Below the pieces are notes generated by a model, which saw only the letters and a list, made by a program, of their open reading frames with translations, did not search any database and was not told the origin of the DNA. A stretch of DNA of 39,674 bases, from the NCBI RefSeq assembly GCF_016899755.1, contig NZ_JACJJC010000017.1, positions 1-39,674 of the forward strand. Direction: 5' to 3'. This document shows, one piece after another, positions 16,206-25,512 of the stretch. The stretch's first letter is position 1. Each line of letters opens with the position of its first letter. The stretch is from Sutterella massiliensis (GTDB lineage: Bacteria > Pseudomonadota > Gammaproteobacteria > Burkholderiales > Burkholderiaceae_F). A program made the translations under genes and the position numbers.

Positions 16206-16741
16206 TGCTCGGCCTCCAGCTTCTGAAGAAGGGGCTTCACCTGGTCGTTCCAGAGGTCATCGAGAATCGGGTAGCTCACCTTGGCGCGGATGATGCCCTT
16301 CTTGTCGATGATGAAGGTTTCGGGCACACCCGTAACGCCGAGGTCGATGCCGACCTTGTTCTTCTCTTCAAAGATCACCTGGTCGTACGGATTGCCGGAC
16401 TCTTCAAGCACCTGGCGGCCCGCACCGAGCTGGTCCTTATAGAGGAACCCGACGATCGGAGTCTTGAGACCGCCGCGCTTGAGGCTCACGAGGTACGGGT
16501 GCTCCTGCTTGCAGGGCACGCACCAGCTCGACCAGACGTTGAGCATCCAGACCTTGCCCTTCATGTCTTCGCTCTTGAACTTCACGTTCGGATCGAACAC
16601 GGTCGGCAGTTCAAAGGCCGGCAGGGGCTTGTCGATCAGCACCGACGGGAGCGTGCGCGGATCCATGTAAAGGCCCTTGAAAAGGAAGCCCGCGAGCACG
16701 ACGAAAATCGCAAACGGAATCAGAAACTTTGCTTTCAGCAT
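16202..16741 (-). CDS. ccmG: Thiol:disulfide interchange protein CcmG (DsbE)
   Basis: 179 residues. One N-terminal membrane anchor (about 5-22) tethers a periplasmic thioredoxin-like domain with the active site W-C74-V-P-C77 and the DsbE-specific acidic groove region (GVTGVPETFIIDKKGIIRAK, with the cis-proline). It keeps the cysteines of apocytochrome c or CcmH reduced. A GGGAG ribosome site precedes the ATG. It follows ccmF by 22 bases and overlaps ccmH by 4. Confidence 0.96.
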   Translation of the reverse strand: MLKAKFLIPFAIFVVLAGFLFKGLYMDPRTLPSVLIDKPLPAFELPTVFDPNVKFKSEDMKGKVWMLNVWSSWCVPCKQEHPYLVSLKRGGLKTPIVGFLYKDQLGAGRQVLEESGNPYDQVIFEEKNKVGIDLGVTGVPETFIIDKKGIIRAKVSYPILDDLWNDQVKPLLQKLEAEQ

Positions 16742-16763
16742 TTGTCAATTCTCCCTGTTGGCA

Positions 16764-18728
16764 TCAGGCCGCTTTGACCGCACGGCGGTTGGTCTTGCGG
16801 TAGCGGCGGTCGGTCGCGGCGATGAGGCCGCCGATCGACATGAAGATGCAGCCGAACCAGATCCAGGTCACGAAGGGCTTCGAATAGGCGCGAACCACCC
16901 AGCCGCCGTCGGAGCTCGGCACGCCGAGGCTCACGTACACGTCGCCCGAGATCGAGTGACGGATCGCAGCTTCGGTCATCGGCATGGAGTTCGAGCTGAA
17001 GTACTTGCGCTTTTCCGGATAGAGGTGCTGGATTTCCTTGCCGTCCTTCGTTGCGAGCGTAAAGTCGCCGCGGTCGGCCGAATAGTTGTGGCCGCGCACC
17101 TGCTCAACGCCGTTAAACGTAAAAACGTAATCGGCAATCGTCACCGTGTCGCCCTCGAACATGCGCACATCGCGTTCGGTCTGGTAGCCCTTCACGAGCG
17201 CAACACCGATGATGAAGACCGCCACACCCAAGTGCGCAATGTGCATGCCCCAGTAGGAAGCGGGCTGACGCGCGAGCTTGCCGAAGAAGCCGAGCGTAGC
17301 GGGCGCGTTGCGAATCGAGCCTCGAACGTCTTCGATGGCGCCGAAGACGACGAAGGCGGCGAGGAAGCACCCGACAAAGACCCACCAGCTCCAAGCCCCC
17401 ATGAGGAGCGGAATCGCAGCGCCGACGATGACGGACGCAACGACCGCCCAGGCAAGGCGCTTCACGAGCACCTTCGGATCGGCTTCCTTCCAGCGCGCGA
17501 GCGGCCCAACGCCCATCAGGAACACCATCGGCAGCATGAGCGGACCGAAGACGGCATCAAAGTACGGCGGACCGACCGAGATCTTCCCGGCATTGAGCGC
17601 ATCGAGGAAGAGCGGATAGAGCGTACCGAGAAGCACCGCACCCATCGCAACGACGAGGAGCACGTTGTTCACAAGGAGCATCGCTTCGCGCGAAATCATC
17701 GAGAAGTTCCCGCCGATGCCCACAGTCGGCGCACGCCACGCAAAGAGCAGGAACGAGAGGCCGATCACGAGGATCAGGAAGGCGAGAATGAAGAGGCCGC
17801 GTTCGGGGTCGGTCGCAAAAGCGTGCACCGACGTAAGAACGCCCGAGCGAACAAGGAACGTCCCGAGAAGCGAGAGCGAGAACGTGATGATCGCGAGGAG
17901 CACCGTCCAGATGCGGAAGCAGCCGCGCTTTTCCGTGACGGCAAGCGAATGCATGAGCGCCGTACCCGTCAGCCACGGCATGAAGGACGAGTTTTCAACC
18001 GGATCCCAGAACCACCAGCCGCCCCAGCCGAGTTCGTAGTAGGCCCAGTAGGAGCCGAGCGCGATGCCGAGCGTGAGCAGAATCCACGCAGCCGTGGTCC
18101 ACGGACGCATCCACCGCGCCCAAGCCGCGTCAAGGCGCCCGGAGAGGAGCGCGGCGATCGCGAAGGCAAAGGGCACCGAGAAGCCCACGTAGCCGAGGTA
18201 AAGGAGCGGCGGATGGAAGACCATCCCCGGGTCCTGCAGGAGCGGATTCAAGTCCGCGCCTTCGGCGGGCGTCGGGAAAAGACGCAGGAAGGGGTTCGAC
18301 GTGAAGAGCATGAAGAGGAGGAACCCCATGCCGACCAGACCCATCACGCCGGTCACTCGCGCGACCATGTCGGCGGGAAGCTTTCTCGCCGAGAAGGCGA
18401 CCGCAGCACCCCACCAGCCGAGCGTCACCGACCAGAAGAGGATGGAACCTTCGTGCGAGCCCCAGGTCGCTGCCACCTTGTAGTACCAAGGCAGCATCGA
18501 GTTGGAGTTGTTCGCCACGTTGAGGACCGAGAAGTCCGAAACGTAGAACGAGTACGCGAGGCAGCAGAACGCAATGGTGCCGAAAAGCGCGCCCGCAGCA
18601 GCCGCGGGACGGGCGACCGCCATCAGCGCGCGGTTGCCCCGCGCGGCGCCGATGAGCGGCAGCACGCCCTGCACGATGCTCAGGCACAGGCACAGTATCA
18701 GTGCGAAGTGTCCGATCTCAGGAATCAC
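16764..18728 (-). CDS. ccmF: Cytochrome c heme lyase subunit CcmF
   Basis: 654 residues. I choose the GTG at 18728 (GTG ATT CCT GAG, giving MIPEIGHFALIL, the usual CcmF beginning) with GGAG eight bases upstream; an ATG 13 codons earlier adds residues not seen in the family. There are about 15 membrane helices. The WWD heme-handling motif is at about 235-242 (WGGWWFWDP), with conserved WGSHEGSILFW near 89-99 and FHPPLLY near 171-177. CcmF accepts heme from holo-CcmE and ligates it to apocytochrome together with CcmH and CcmI. A 198-base gap with no visible gene separates it from ccmE, the largest spacing in the operon. Confidence 0.97.
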   Translation of the reverse strand: MIPEIGHFALILCLCLSIVQGVLPLIGAARGNRALMAVARPAAAAGALFGTIAFCCLAYSFYVSDFSVLNVANNSNSMLPWYYKVAATWGSHEGSILFWSVTLGWWGAAVAFSARKLPADMVARVTGVMGLVGMGFLLFMLFTSNPFLRLFPTPAEGADLNPLLQDPGMVFHPPLLYLGYVGFSVPFAFAIAALLSGRLDAAWARWMRPWTTAAWILLTLGIALGSYWAYYELGWGGWWFWDPVENSSFMPWLTGTALMHSLAVTEKRGCFRIWTVLLAIITFSLSLLGTFLVRSGVLTSVHAFATDPERGLFILAFLILVIGLSFLLFAWRAPTVGIGGNFSMISREAMLLVNNVLLVVAMGAVLLGTLYPLFLDALNAGKISVGPPYFDAVFGPLMLPMVFLMGVGPLARWKEADPKVLVKRLAWAVVASVIVGAAIPLLMGAWSWWVFVGCFLAAFVVFGAIEDVRGSIRNAPATLGFFGKLARQPASYWGMHIAHLGVAVFIIGVALVKGYQTERDVRMFEGDTVTIADYVFTFNGVEQVRGHNYSADRGDFTLATKDGKEIQHLYPEKRKYFSSNSMPMTEAAIRHSISGDVYVSLGVPSSDGGWVVRAYSKPFVTWIWFGCIFMSIGGLIAATDRRYRKTNRRAVKAA

Positions 18729-18926
18729 TTGTTTATCTCCGAGTGTTGCGATTCGAGGAAGCGGCACCGAGCCGCCTCGACGAGGTTTTTTCTCCGCCGC
18801 CTCGGACGCCTCAAGCCCCGAGAGGGAAGCGACCTAGCGCGCCCCTGGGGCTTGACGTATAAGGCTGGTCCGTGACGGCGAAAGGACGCGCCCGAGGTTT
18901 AAGGCGCGCCCGAAAAGTTGAACCCG

Positions 18927-19430
18927 TTACTGCTTGGCGCCGGGCTGCGGGGCCGGCGCCGCAGCGGCAGCCTGCTTCTCTTCGGCGTGCGCCTTGGCTA
19001 CACCCGCTTTGTGGGCGTCTTCCAAGGCCTTGGCGGCTTCGGGCGGCATGTAGTTTTCGTCGTGCTTGGCAAGCACTTCCGAGGCGTTGAAGACGCCGTG
19101 ATCGTCGAGCTTACCCTGCGCCACAACGCCCTGCCCTTCGCTGAAGAGGTCGGGCAGGATCCCTTCGTACTGCACGTTCACGGTCTGAGCCGTGTCCGTG
19201 ATGCGGAAGCGCACCGTCACGCCGTCCTTTTCGTGTTCGACGGAACCCGGTTCGACCACGCCGCCGAGGCGGAACGTACGGCCGACAGGCGCCTCCTTGG
19301 CGACGACCTGCGTGGGCGAAAAGAAGAAGACGAGATTTTCGCTGAAGGCTTGCAGCGCGAGCGCAACACCGGCGCCGACGACGCAAACGGCACAGCCGAT
19401 CAGCGCGAGCTTTTTGGTTTTCGCGTTCAT
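18927..19430 (-). CDS. ccmE: Cytochrome c heme chaperone CcmE
   Basis: 167 residues from the ATG at 19430; GGAGAAG lies at the ccmD end, just upstream. One N-terminal membrane anchor (about 7-27) precedes a periplasmic OB-fold beta barrel ([27 protein letters not shown]..). The heme-attaching residue is H123 in [13 protein letters not shown], the family motif. The C-terminal tail from about 135 is Ala/Lys/Glu- and Pro-rich and probably disordered. It carries heme from the CcmABCD complex to CcmF. Confidence 0.96.
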   Translation of the reverse strand: MNAKTKKLALIGCAVCVVGAGVALALQAFSENLVFFFSPTQVVAKEAPVGRTFRLGGVVEPGSVEHEKDGVTVRFRITDTAQTVNVQYEGILPDLFSEGQGVVAQGKLDDHGVFNASEVLAKHDENYMPPEAAKALEDAHKAGVAKAHAEEKQAAAAAPAPQPGAKQ

Positions 19431-19434
19431 AGCA

Positions 19435-19623
19435 TTACTTCTCCAGGGTGGACTTGGCCGCGCGCGCTTCACGCAGGATGCGGGCGCAGATCTGACGGCG
19501 GCGGCTCACGAGCGAGTAGAGCTCCCAAATGACGCCGATCGCAAAGGCGGCGTAGGAGCACCACACGTAGTAGCCGTGGCCGTTCATGTGGATGAAATCG
19601 GAAAAGGAAGCCCAGTTGCTCAC
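19435..19623 (-). CDS. ccmD: Heme exporter protein CcmD
   Basis: 62 residues with one membrane helix (about 19-37, [22 protein letters not shown]) and a basic C-terminal tail ([15 protein letters not shown]), the usual CcmD form. The start is a GTG that overlaps the ccmC TGA in GTGA, so it depends on translational coupling. CcmD helps release holo-CcmE from the CcmABC complex. The assignment rests on size, topology and position between ccmC and ccmE. Confidence 0.92.
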   Translation of the reverse strand: MSNWASFSDFIHMNGHGYYVWCSYAAFAIGVIWELYSLVSRRRQICARILREARAAKSTLEK

Positions 19624-20348
19624 AGCTTGCCCTCCAAAGCAGTTTTCTGAACCCAGGCGCTGCGGCGCTGGCGCTCAAGGATCATCGTTCGGGCACGCGA
19701 AAGCACGACGCCCGCGCCGTAGAGCGTGCCTGCGGCGAGCATGATGAAGATCGTGTAGAGCATGATGTCGGCGATCGAAGAGCCGCGCGACGTGATCGAA
19801 GCGCCCTGATGGAGCGTATTCCACCAGCGCACCGAGAAGTAGATGATCGGCACATTCACGGCACCCACGATCGAAATGACGGAAGCGGCGCGGTCGGCGC
19901 GGCGCTTGTCGTCAATGGCCGAATGGAGCGCAATGAAGCCGAGGTAGAGGAAGAAAAGAATCAGCATCGAGGTGAGACGCGCATCCCACACCCAATAAGT
20001 GCCCCAGGTGGGACGGCCCCAGAAAGCGCCCGAAAAGAGCGCAATGAAGCCCATGAGCGCCCCCGTCGGCGCCATCGCCTGCGCAAGGATGTAGGCGAGC
20101 TGGCTGTTGCGAACGAGCCCCACGATCGAGCAGATCGCCATGAGGACGTAGAGCGACATCGAGAGCCAAGCCGCGGGAATGTGGATGAAGATGATGCGGT
20201 AGGAATTGCCCTGCCGCGCCTCGATCGGGCAGACAAAGAAGCCCAGATAGAAGCCGATGGCGAAAAGCGCGAGGGCGGCGCACATGAGAATCGGCGCGAG
20301 CTTCCCGGCCTTTCGGTAGAAGCCTTGCAGGTCTCCCGGTTGATTCAT
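19620..20348 (-). CDS. ccmC: Heme transporter / handling protein CcmC
   Basis: 242 residues with six membrane helices. The periplasmic tryptophan-rich WWD motif is WGTYWVWDARLTS (115-127), flanked by the axial heme ligand candidates H56 and H180. CcmC presents heme to CcmE and forms the covalent bond at its histidine. An AGGAG ribosome site precedes the ATG at 20348. The gene lies 58 bases after ccmB and overlaps ccmD. Confidence 0.97.
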   Translation of the reverse strand: MNQPGDLQGFYRKAGKLAPILMCAALALFAIGFYLGFFVCPIEARQGNSYRIIFIHIPAAWLSMSLYVLMAICSIVGLVRNSQLAYILAQAMAPTGALMGFIALFSGAFWGRPTWGTYWVWDARLTSMLILFFLYLGFIALHSAIDDKRRADRAASVISIVGAVNVPIIYFSVRWWNTLHQGASITSRGSSIADIMLYTIFIMLAAGTLYGAGVVLSRARTMILERQRRSAWVQKTALEGKL

Positions 20349-20406
20349 GGTGCTTAGGTCTCCTGATTGCTGAGTAATTCTTTATTGGGTCGCTTCAGGC
20401 TCGGGC

Positions 20407-21075
20407 TTACTGCTCCGCAATTCTGAGCGCGGCCGACACGGCCATCGGGGCAAGCGCCAGCGAAAAGAGCGTGAGGCCGCCTACGATCATGAAGTGCGAC
20501 GAGGGCGTGAGCCCCACGGCAACAGCCTGCGAGGCACCCGCGCCGAAGATTAGAACGGGAATATAGAGCGGGAGCACGAGAAGCGACGTCAAGACGCCGC
20601 CCGAGCGCAGCCCGAGGGTGAGCGCCGCACCGACGGCGCCCACGAGCGAAAGAACAGGCGTGCCGAGCAAGAGGCTCGCCACCATCACGATCGTCACGTC
20701 GAGTTCGAGGTCGAACATCACGCCGAAGATCGTTGCAAAGACGGTCATCGGAACGCCCGTCACGAGCCAGTGCGCCACCACCTTGGCAATGACGATCACG
20801 GGCAGAGGTTCCGCCGCGACGAGCATCTGCTCGAGCGTGCCGTCGTCGTGGTCGGTCGCGAACATGCGAGGGAGCGAAAGAAGCGCCGCAAGGAGCGCCG
20901 CCACCCAGACGACGCCCGGCGCGATCGAGCGCAGAATGTTCGTTTCGGCGCCGACGCCGAGCGGCACGAGCGTCACCACAACGGCAAAGAAGAAAATCAC
21001 CTGCGCGAGGTCGGACTTGCGGCGCAGCGAGAGCGTCAGGTCTCGACGAAGGATCGTGAGGAAAAGATTGAACAT
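20407..21075 (-). CDS. ccmB: Heme exporter membrane subunit CcmB
   Basis: 222 residues with six hydrophobic segments. The N-terminus (ILRRDLTLSLRRKSDLAQVIFFFAVVVTLVPLGVG) and the motif FATDHDDGTLEQML in the first cytoplasmic loop, which contacts the ATPase, identify CcmB. With CcmA it powers release of holo-CcmE from CcmC. GGAGGG precedes the ATG by nine bases. It starts 24 bases after the ccmA stop. Confidence 0.96.
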   Translation of the reverse strand: MFNLFLTILRRDLTLSLRRKSDLAQVIFFFAVVVTLVPLGVGAETNILRSIAPGVVWVAALLAALLSLPRMFATDHDDGTLEQMLVAAEPLPVIVIAKVVAHWLVTGVPMTVFATIFGVMFDLELDVTIVMVASLLLGTPVLSLVGAVGAALTLGLRSGGVLTSLLVLPLYIPVLIFGAGASQAVAVGLTPSSHFMIVGGLTLFSLALAPMAVSAALRIAEQ

Positions 21076-21099
21076 TTGTTAGGACCCTCCGCTGCCGAC

Positions 21100-21810
21100 T
21101 CAGTTCTGCGCGTTTTCCGCTTCAAGCGCAGCCGCGTCGTCGAGCGCCTTTTCGACGGCCGAGCGCTTCTTGGGCGACCAGTTTTCGGGCTCGATCACCA
21201 TGAGACGTGCCTTTTCGACGGGCACTTCCTGGTGCGTGACAAGCATCACGATGCCGCCTTCGGCGACGTGTTCGCCGATGAGTTTCGCCAGGCGCGCCAC
21301 ACCGCGGACGTCAAGCGCCGTAAAGGGTTCGTCGAGAATCCAGAGCGGGACGCTGCGCGAGAGCCAAAGGCGCGCGAGCGCAACGCGGCGGCGCTGCCCC
21401 TGCGAGAGCTGACCCGCTGGAGAGTCGACAAAGTCCGTGAGCCCCACGGCGTCGAGCGCCTCGAGCGCCTCGGCTTCGGTCGCCGAGAGGCTCGCCACGC
21501 GTGCGTTCACGAGCACGTTTTCGATGACGGAAAGATCGTCCTTGACGCCGTTGCGGTGCCCGATGTAGCAGAGTTCGCGCCAGTAGTCCTGCGCGGCCTT
21601 CAAAATCGGCGTACCGCGCCAGTAGACGTCGCCTTCGACCGGACGCATGAGCCCGGTCATCAGGCGCAGAAGCGTCGTTTTGCCCGCGCCGTTCGAACCA
21701 GCGATCCGCACGAGCGTGCCCGGCTCGACGGCAAAAGAGAGCCCCTGAAAGAGCGTTCTTTCACCGCGCTCGCAGGTAAGTGCGCGGACTTCTAGGATCG
21801 GTTCGGTCAT
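21100..21810 (-). CDS. ccmA: Heme exporter ATP-binding subunit CcmA
   Basis: 236 residues. It has a Walker A GSNGAGKTT (39-47), ABC signature LSQGQ (135-139), Walker B LWILDEP (156-162) and the switch histidine in LVTHQEVP. This is the first gene of the minus-strand operon ccmABCDEFGHI, which attaches heme to c-type cytochromes outside the inner membrane (System I). The 447-base region upstream is shared with the divergent lipoprotein/uvrC operon and is AT-rich, with repeats of CTTAAGAATT. Confidence 0.97.
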   Translation of the reverse strand: MTEPILEVRALTCERGERTLFQGLSFAVEPGTLVRIAGSNGAGKTTLLRLMTGLMRPVEGDVYWRGTPILKAAQDYWRELCYIGHRNGVKDDLSVIENVLVNARVASLSATEAEALEALDAVGLTDFVDSPAGQLSQGQRRRVALARLWLSRSVPLWILDEPFTALDVRGVARLAKLIGEHVAEGGIVMLVTHQEVPVEKARLMVIEPENWSPKKRSAVEKALDDAAALEAENAQN

Positions 21811-22258
21811 GAGGGGGCTTCTCTCGGTTGTTGTTTTTGTCTCGGGGGGCCTCGGGCGCGTGCTGTTGTCCGCTCCTGTCCGCCCTCGGTCTGCCGCGAG
21901 CGGATTTCCCCGATTCTTCGTGCGAGGCAGTTTAGGAAGGCTAAATTAACGCTCCCTTATTGTCGAAGTGCACCACTTAAGAATTCATCTAATTGATATT
22001 TAAGAAAATAAAAGCATTTTTCGGGGTGCAAACGCCTGTAATTCTTAAGAAGAAACCACCGAAGTGCCCGCTCAAACGTACTTTTGGCCCGCCTCATCGA
22101 GTCGGCCTTTGTTGCGGATAGAATGTCGCTACACCGCTTTCGGCACGCCGAAAGCCGTTTCTACCGATTCAGCCGCCCACGGGCGAGCGTGCCGCATTTC
22201 TATTCGTCGAAGTGAAGCGCGGCGCCTTAAATCAACCGTACAGAGATTTACCGCAATC
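21811..22258. other. Divergent regulatory gap between ccmA and the lipoprotein gene
   Basis: It has an AT-rich core at 21930-22055. CTTAAGAATT (21976-21985) is repeated in inverted form as AATTCTTAAG (22040-22049). On the lipoprotein side there is a likely -10 TAGAAT (22119-22124) and a hairpin-forming repeat GCTTTCGGC-AC-GCCGAAAGC (22136-22155) in the leader. No gene is seen; the open frame from 22064 is an unsupported extension of the lipoprotein frame. Confidence 0.5.
21976..22049. repeat. Inverted CTTAAGAATT pair upstream of ccmA
   Basis: A perfect 10-bp inverted pair (21976-21985 and 22040-22049) is separated by 54 bases of AT-rich DNA. The word TTAAGAATTCA also occurs upstream of the YgbA-type gene at 35935-35945. 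It is a candidate binding site for a shared regulator, unproven. Confidence 0.4.
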
Positions 22259-22669
22259 ATGATTCGTTCCGGCCTTCGACTCACCGCTGCCATCGCCGCC
22301 GCGCTCGTCCTTGCAACGGGCTGCACGGCCCTCAAGGAAGAACATCAGAACGTCATGAACCGACGCGTCGACATCGTCAACGTCGTCGGCAACATTTGGC
22401 GCATTTCGGGCTCCTGGCCCAATACGCAGAACGCCAAGCCGCTGACCGAACATCTTTATGAACGCGCACAGCGCTTCTGCCACGATGCTGAGAAAGGCAT
22501 GATGCCCGTGACGGGCAGCTCGGTCGACGGCGCCGAGGACGGCAGCAAGCCCGCCACCGCCTGGCTCGAATTCCGTTGCGAAAACCCGCAGAAGGTTTAT
22601 CGCGAATATAAGGGCATCACGCTGCACCTCGACGAATTCCTCGAGGGCGACGACGAGAAGCGCAAGTAA
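22259..22669 (+). CDS. Hypothetical lipoprotein
   Basis: 136 residues from the ATG at 22259, which alone gives a proper signal peptide; the earlier open frame from 22064 does not. Residues 1-21 form a type II signal with the lipobox LATGC, so Cys becomes lipidated and the protein is membrane-anchored in the periplasm. The rest is soluble, has two further cysteines (RFCHDAE and FRCEN) that could form a disulfide, and ends in an acidic/basic tail. I do not recognise the family. The ribosome site is weak. It is followed by uvrC after 57 bases, so it is probably co-transcribed. Confidence 0.75.
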   Translation: MIRSGLRLTAAIAAALVLATGCTALKEEHQNVMNRRVDIVNVVGNIWRISGSWPNTQNAKPLTEHLYERAQRFCHDAEKGMMPVTGSSVDGAEDGSKPATAWLEFRCENPQKVYREYKGITLHLDEFLEGDDEKRK

Positions 22670-22726
22670 GCACTCGCTTTTCGCCTCCGCAACTTTTTTC
22701 CCTCCGACCGGAGTTCCCTCCTCAAG

Positions 22727-24817
22727 ATGTCCGACAACGCCGAGACCGTACCCTGGATTGCGGCGAGCACCGCGCCCGCAGTGCCTAACGCCGCTCAAGG
22801 TGCGGCGGCGGGCGGCAAAAGTACCGCTGCCGACCGTATTTCCGATGGCGCTGCCGCACTCATCGAATCGATGGGCGATGAACGCGGGACGCAGAACGCC
22901 TTCGATCCAAGCAAGGAACTGAAGACGCTGCCGAACCTGCCGGGCTGCTACCGCTACTTCGACAAAGCGGGCGAATGCCTTTATGTCGGGAAAGCACGCG
23001 ACCTCAAAAAGCGCGTTTCGTCGTACTTCCGAAAGACGGGGCTCTCGCCGCGCATCGCGCTCATGGTGAGCCACATTGCGCGGCTCGAAACGACCGTCAC
23101 GCGCTCCGAAGCCGAGGCGCTGCTTCTAGAGAACAACCTCATCAAGACGCTCAAGCCCCGGTACAACATTCGTCTTCGCGACGACGCGAGCTACCCCTAT
23201 ATCCGCATCGGCGCCGAGACGTTTCCGCGACTTTCCTACTACCGGGGCGGCGTCGACAAGCGCTCGCGCTTTTTCGGGCCGTACCCCAATTCGAGCGCCG
23301 CGAGAAGTTCGATCGAAACGCTTCAGAAGGCCTTCGGGCTGCGCTCCTGCGAAGAAGCGGTTTTTCGAAACAGAACGCGCCCGTGCCTCCTCGGACAGAT
23401 TGGACGCTGCAGCGCGCCCTGCTGCGGTCGCATTTCCGAAGAGGACTATCGACGGGACTGCGACCGCGCCGCGGACTTTCTCTCTGGCAAGACGCGCGAC
23501 GTAATCGACACGCTCGAAAAAGCCATGTGGGCCGCTTCGAACGAGTGGCACTTTGAAGAGGCCGCGCGCCTGCGCGACCGCATCGCGGCCCTGACGGCGC
23601 TGCAGCACCGTCAGGCGGTTGAAACGACCGGAGGCGACGTCGACGCCGACATTGTCGCCGTGGCTCTCTCGGGCGGCTTTGCCTGCGTCAACATCGCCAT
23701 GGTGCGCGGCGGCAGACACTTGGGCGACCGTCCGCTCTTTCCGAAGCTCGGCGCCAAGAGCGAAGCGCTTATGCCGGGCAAGGGCGAAATTCTCGAAGCC
23801 TTTGCTTCGCAGCACTATGCGGAGCTGCCGATCCCGAGCGTCGTTATTGCGGAAAAGGATCCGGAGAACCCGGACGCGGCCGAGCGCATTTCGGAAATGC
23901 TCACGGCCATTGCCGGCCGCCGCGTCCCGGTCGTGACGGAGCCGCGCGAAGTGCGTGCCAAGTGGCTCGAAATGTGCCGAGAGAATGCGCGCATTGCGCT
24001 TGAGCGCCGTCTCCAGGAAGAAGGCACGCAGTTTGCGCGCCTAAAGGAACTCATCGACATCCTCGGGTTTGAACCGGAAAACGGCGACCCGATGAAATTT
24101 TCCGTCGAATGCTTCGACATCTCGCACACTCAGGGCGAAGCCACGCAGGCCTCCTGCGTCGTCTTTGCCGAAGGCCGCATGCAGTCCTCGCTCTACCGTC
24201 GATTCAACATCACGGGCATTGAGCCCGGCGACGACTACGCCGCGATGAAGCAGGTGCTCGAGCGCCGTTACACGCCCGTGACGCGCGGTGAAGCACGGCT
24301 GCCGACGGTCGTCCTCGTCGACGGCGGGCGCGGCCAGGTCGAGATGGCGCGCCAGGTCTTCGACGAACTCGGCCTCGACCCGAGTCCGATCGTGGGCGTC
24401 GCCAAGGGCGAAGGTCGCAAGACCGGCCTCGAAACGCTGATCTTCCCGCTCGTTGACGGCGAGCGGCGCGAGCCGCTCGTGCTCGGCACGATGTCGCGCG
24501 CGCTCATGCTGGTTGCCGAAATCCGCGACGAAGCCCACCGTTTTGCCATCACGGGCATGCGCGCCAAGCGCGCCAAATCAAGAAACACATCAAAGCTCGA
24601 GGATTTCGAGGGTATCGGCCCCAAGAGGCGCGCTAAACTACTCTCGCATTTCGGCGGCATGCGTCAGCTCTCGAACGCATCGGCCGAAGACATCGCCAAG
24701 GTGCCCGGCATTTCAAAAGCGCTCGCACTGCGCATCTACGCGCAGCTGCACAACCGGCCGGCCCCTGTCGAAACCGCTCCTTCCGCCTTCCGTCGAAATT
24801 CCTCCACCGGATCATGA
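22727..24817 (+). CDS. uvrC: Excinuclease ABC subunit C
   Basis: 696 residues. The domains are: GIY-YIG nuclease from about 69 ([34 protein letters not shown]), a cysteine cluster ([20 protein letters not shown]), a UVR motif (about 264-297, [31 protein letters not shown]), an RNase H-like nuclease ([13 protein letters not shown]) and a C-terminal double HhH ([34 protein letters not shown]). It makes both incisions in nucleotide excision repair. It has roughly 55 extra low-complexity residues at the N-terminus compared with E. coli UvrC, so a later start is possible, but no better ribosome site was seen. It overlaps pgsA by 4 bases, a common proteobacterial neighbour. Confidence 0.97.
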   Translation: MSDNAETVPWIAASTAPAVPNAAQGAAAGGKSTAADRISDGAAALIESMGDERGTQNAFDPSKELKTLPNLPGCYRYFDKAGECLYVGKARDLKKRVSSYFRKTGLSPRIALMVSHIARLETTVTRSEAEALLLENNLIKTLKPRYNIRLRDDASYPYIRIGAETFPRLSYYRGGVDKRSRFFGPYPNSSAARSSIETLQKAFGLRSCEEAVFRNRTRPCLLGQIGRCSAPCCGRISEEDYRRDCDRAADFLSGKTRDVIDTLEKAMWAASNEWHFEEAARLRDRIAALTALQHRQAVETTGGDVDADIVAVALSGGFACVNIAMVRGGRHLGDRPLFPKLGAKSEALMPGKGEILEAFASQHYAELPIPSVVIAEKDPENPDAAERISEMLTAIAGRRVPVVTEPREVRAKWLEMCRENARIALERRLQEEGTQFARLKELIDILGFEPENGDPMKFSVECFDISHTQGEATQASCVVFAEGRMQSSLYRRFNITGIEPGDDYAAMKQVLERRYTPVTRGEARLPTVVLVDGGRGQVEMARQVFDELGLDPSPIVGVAKGEGRKTGLETLIFPLVDGERREPLVLGTMSRALMLVAEIRDEAHRFAITGMRAKRAKSRNTSKLEDFEGIGPKRRAKLLSHFGGMRQLSNASAEDIAKVPGISKALALRIYAQLHNRPAPVETAPSAFRRNSSTGS

Positions 24818-25494
24818 AGCTTAAGCCTCCGTTTCAACTGAACGTGCCCATGGTTCTCACCTGGGCGAGAATCGCGATGATTCCGCTCGTCATGGGCGTC
24901 TTTTATCTGCCCGATTCGTTCCTGCCGCTCCTCTGGCAGAACATCATTGCGTGCGTGATCTTTGTGATCGCGGCCGTCACCGACGCGCTCGACGGCTACC
25001 TCGCCCGCCGCTACGAAGGCTGGGCCACGCGCATGGGCGCCTTCCTCGATCCGATTGCCGACAAGCTTCTCGTATCCGCCGCGCTCGTTTCGCTCGTTGA
25101 ACTCGACCGCTGCGACATGGCCGTTGCAATGATCATCATCGGGCGCGAAATCGCCGTGACGGGTCTGCGCGAATGGATGGCCAAGATCGGCGAATCGGGC
25201 CTCGTGAAAGTGAACTGGTTCGGCAAGTCGAAGACGATCGCGCAGATGGTCGCAATCCCCTGCCTCCTCTGGTACGAACCCGTCTTCGGCATCGACGTGG
25301 GCTTCATCGGTACGATCCTCATCTGGATCGCCGCGATTCTCACGATCTATTCGATGTACGTCTACATGTGCGCAGCGGGCCCTTACTTTGACGAAACCCG
25401 TCTCATCCGCAAGGAGCACCGCGCCCGCCGTCACGAGCACGTGCATGCCCGCACGCAGACGGATGCGGCCGACGACGGCGCGCTCCAAGGCTGA
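24814..25494 (+). CDS. pgsA: CDP-diacylglycerol-glycerol-3-phosphate 3-phosphatidyltransferase
   Basis: 226 residues. It carries the CDP-alcohol phosphatidyltransferase motif D57-x2-D60-G61-x2-A64-R65-x9-G75-x3-D79-x3-D83 in the first cytoplasmic loop, and about five or six membrane helices. It makes phosphatidylglycerol phosphate, the committed step to anionic phospholipids. The start overlaps the uvrC stop (ATGA). The last 35 residues form a His/Arg-rich cytoplasmic tail ([17 protein letters not shown]), longer than in E. coli PgsA. Confidence 0.95.
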   Translation: MKLKPPFQLNVPMVLTWARIAMIPLVMGVFYLPDSFLPLLWQNIIACVIFVIAAVTDALDGYLARRYEGWATRMGAFLDPIADKLLVSAALVSLVELDRCDMAVAMIIIGREIAVTGLREWMAKIGESGLVKVNWFGKSKTIAQMVAIPCLLWYEPVFGIDVGFIGTILIWIAAILTIYSMYVYMCAAGPYFDETRLIRKEHRARRHEHVHARTQTDAADDGALQG

Positions 25495-25512
25495 TCGCGG
25501 ACTCGTATCGAA

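Noticed and set aside
22064..22258. 65-codon extension of the lipoprotein frame
   Set aside because: It would bury the signal peptide inside the protein; the ATG at 22259 gives a proper lipoprotein signal.
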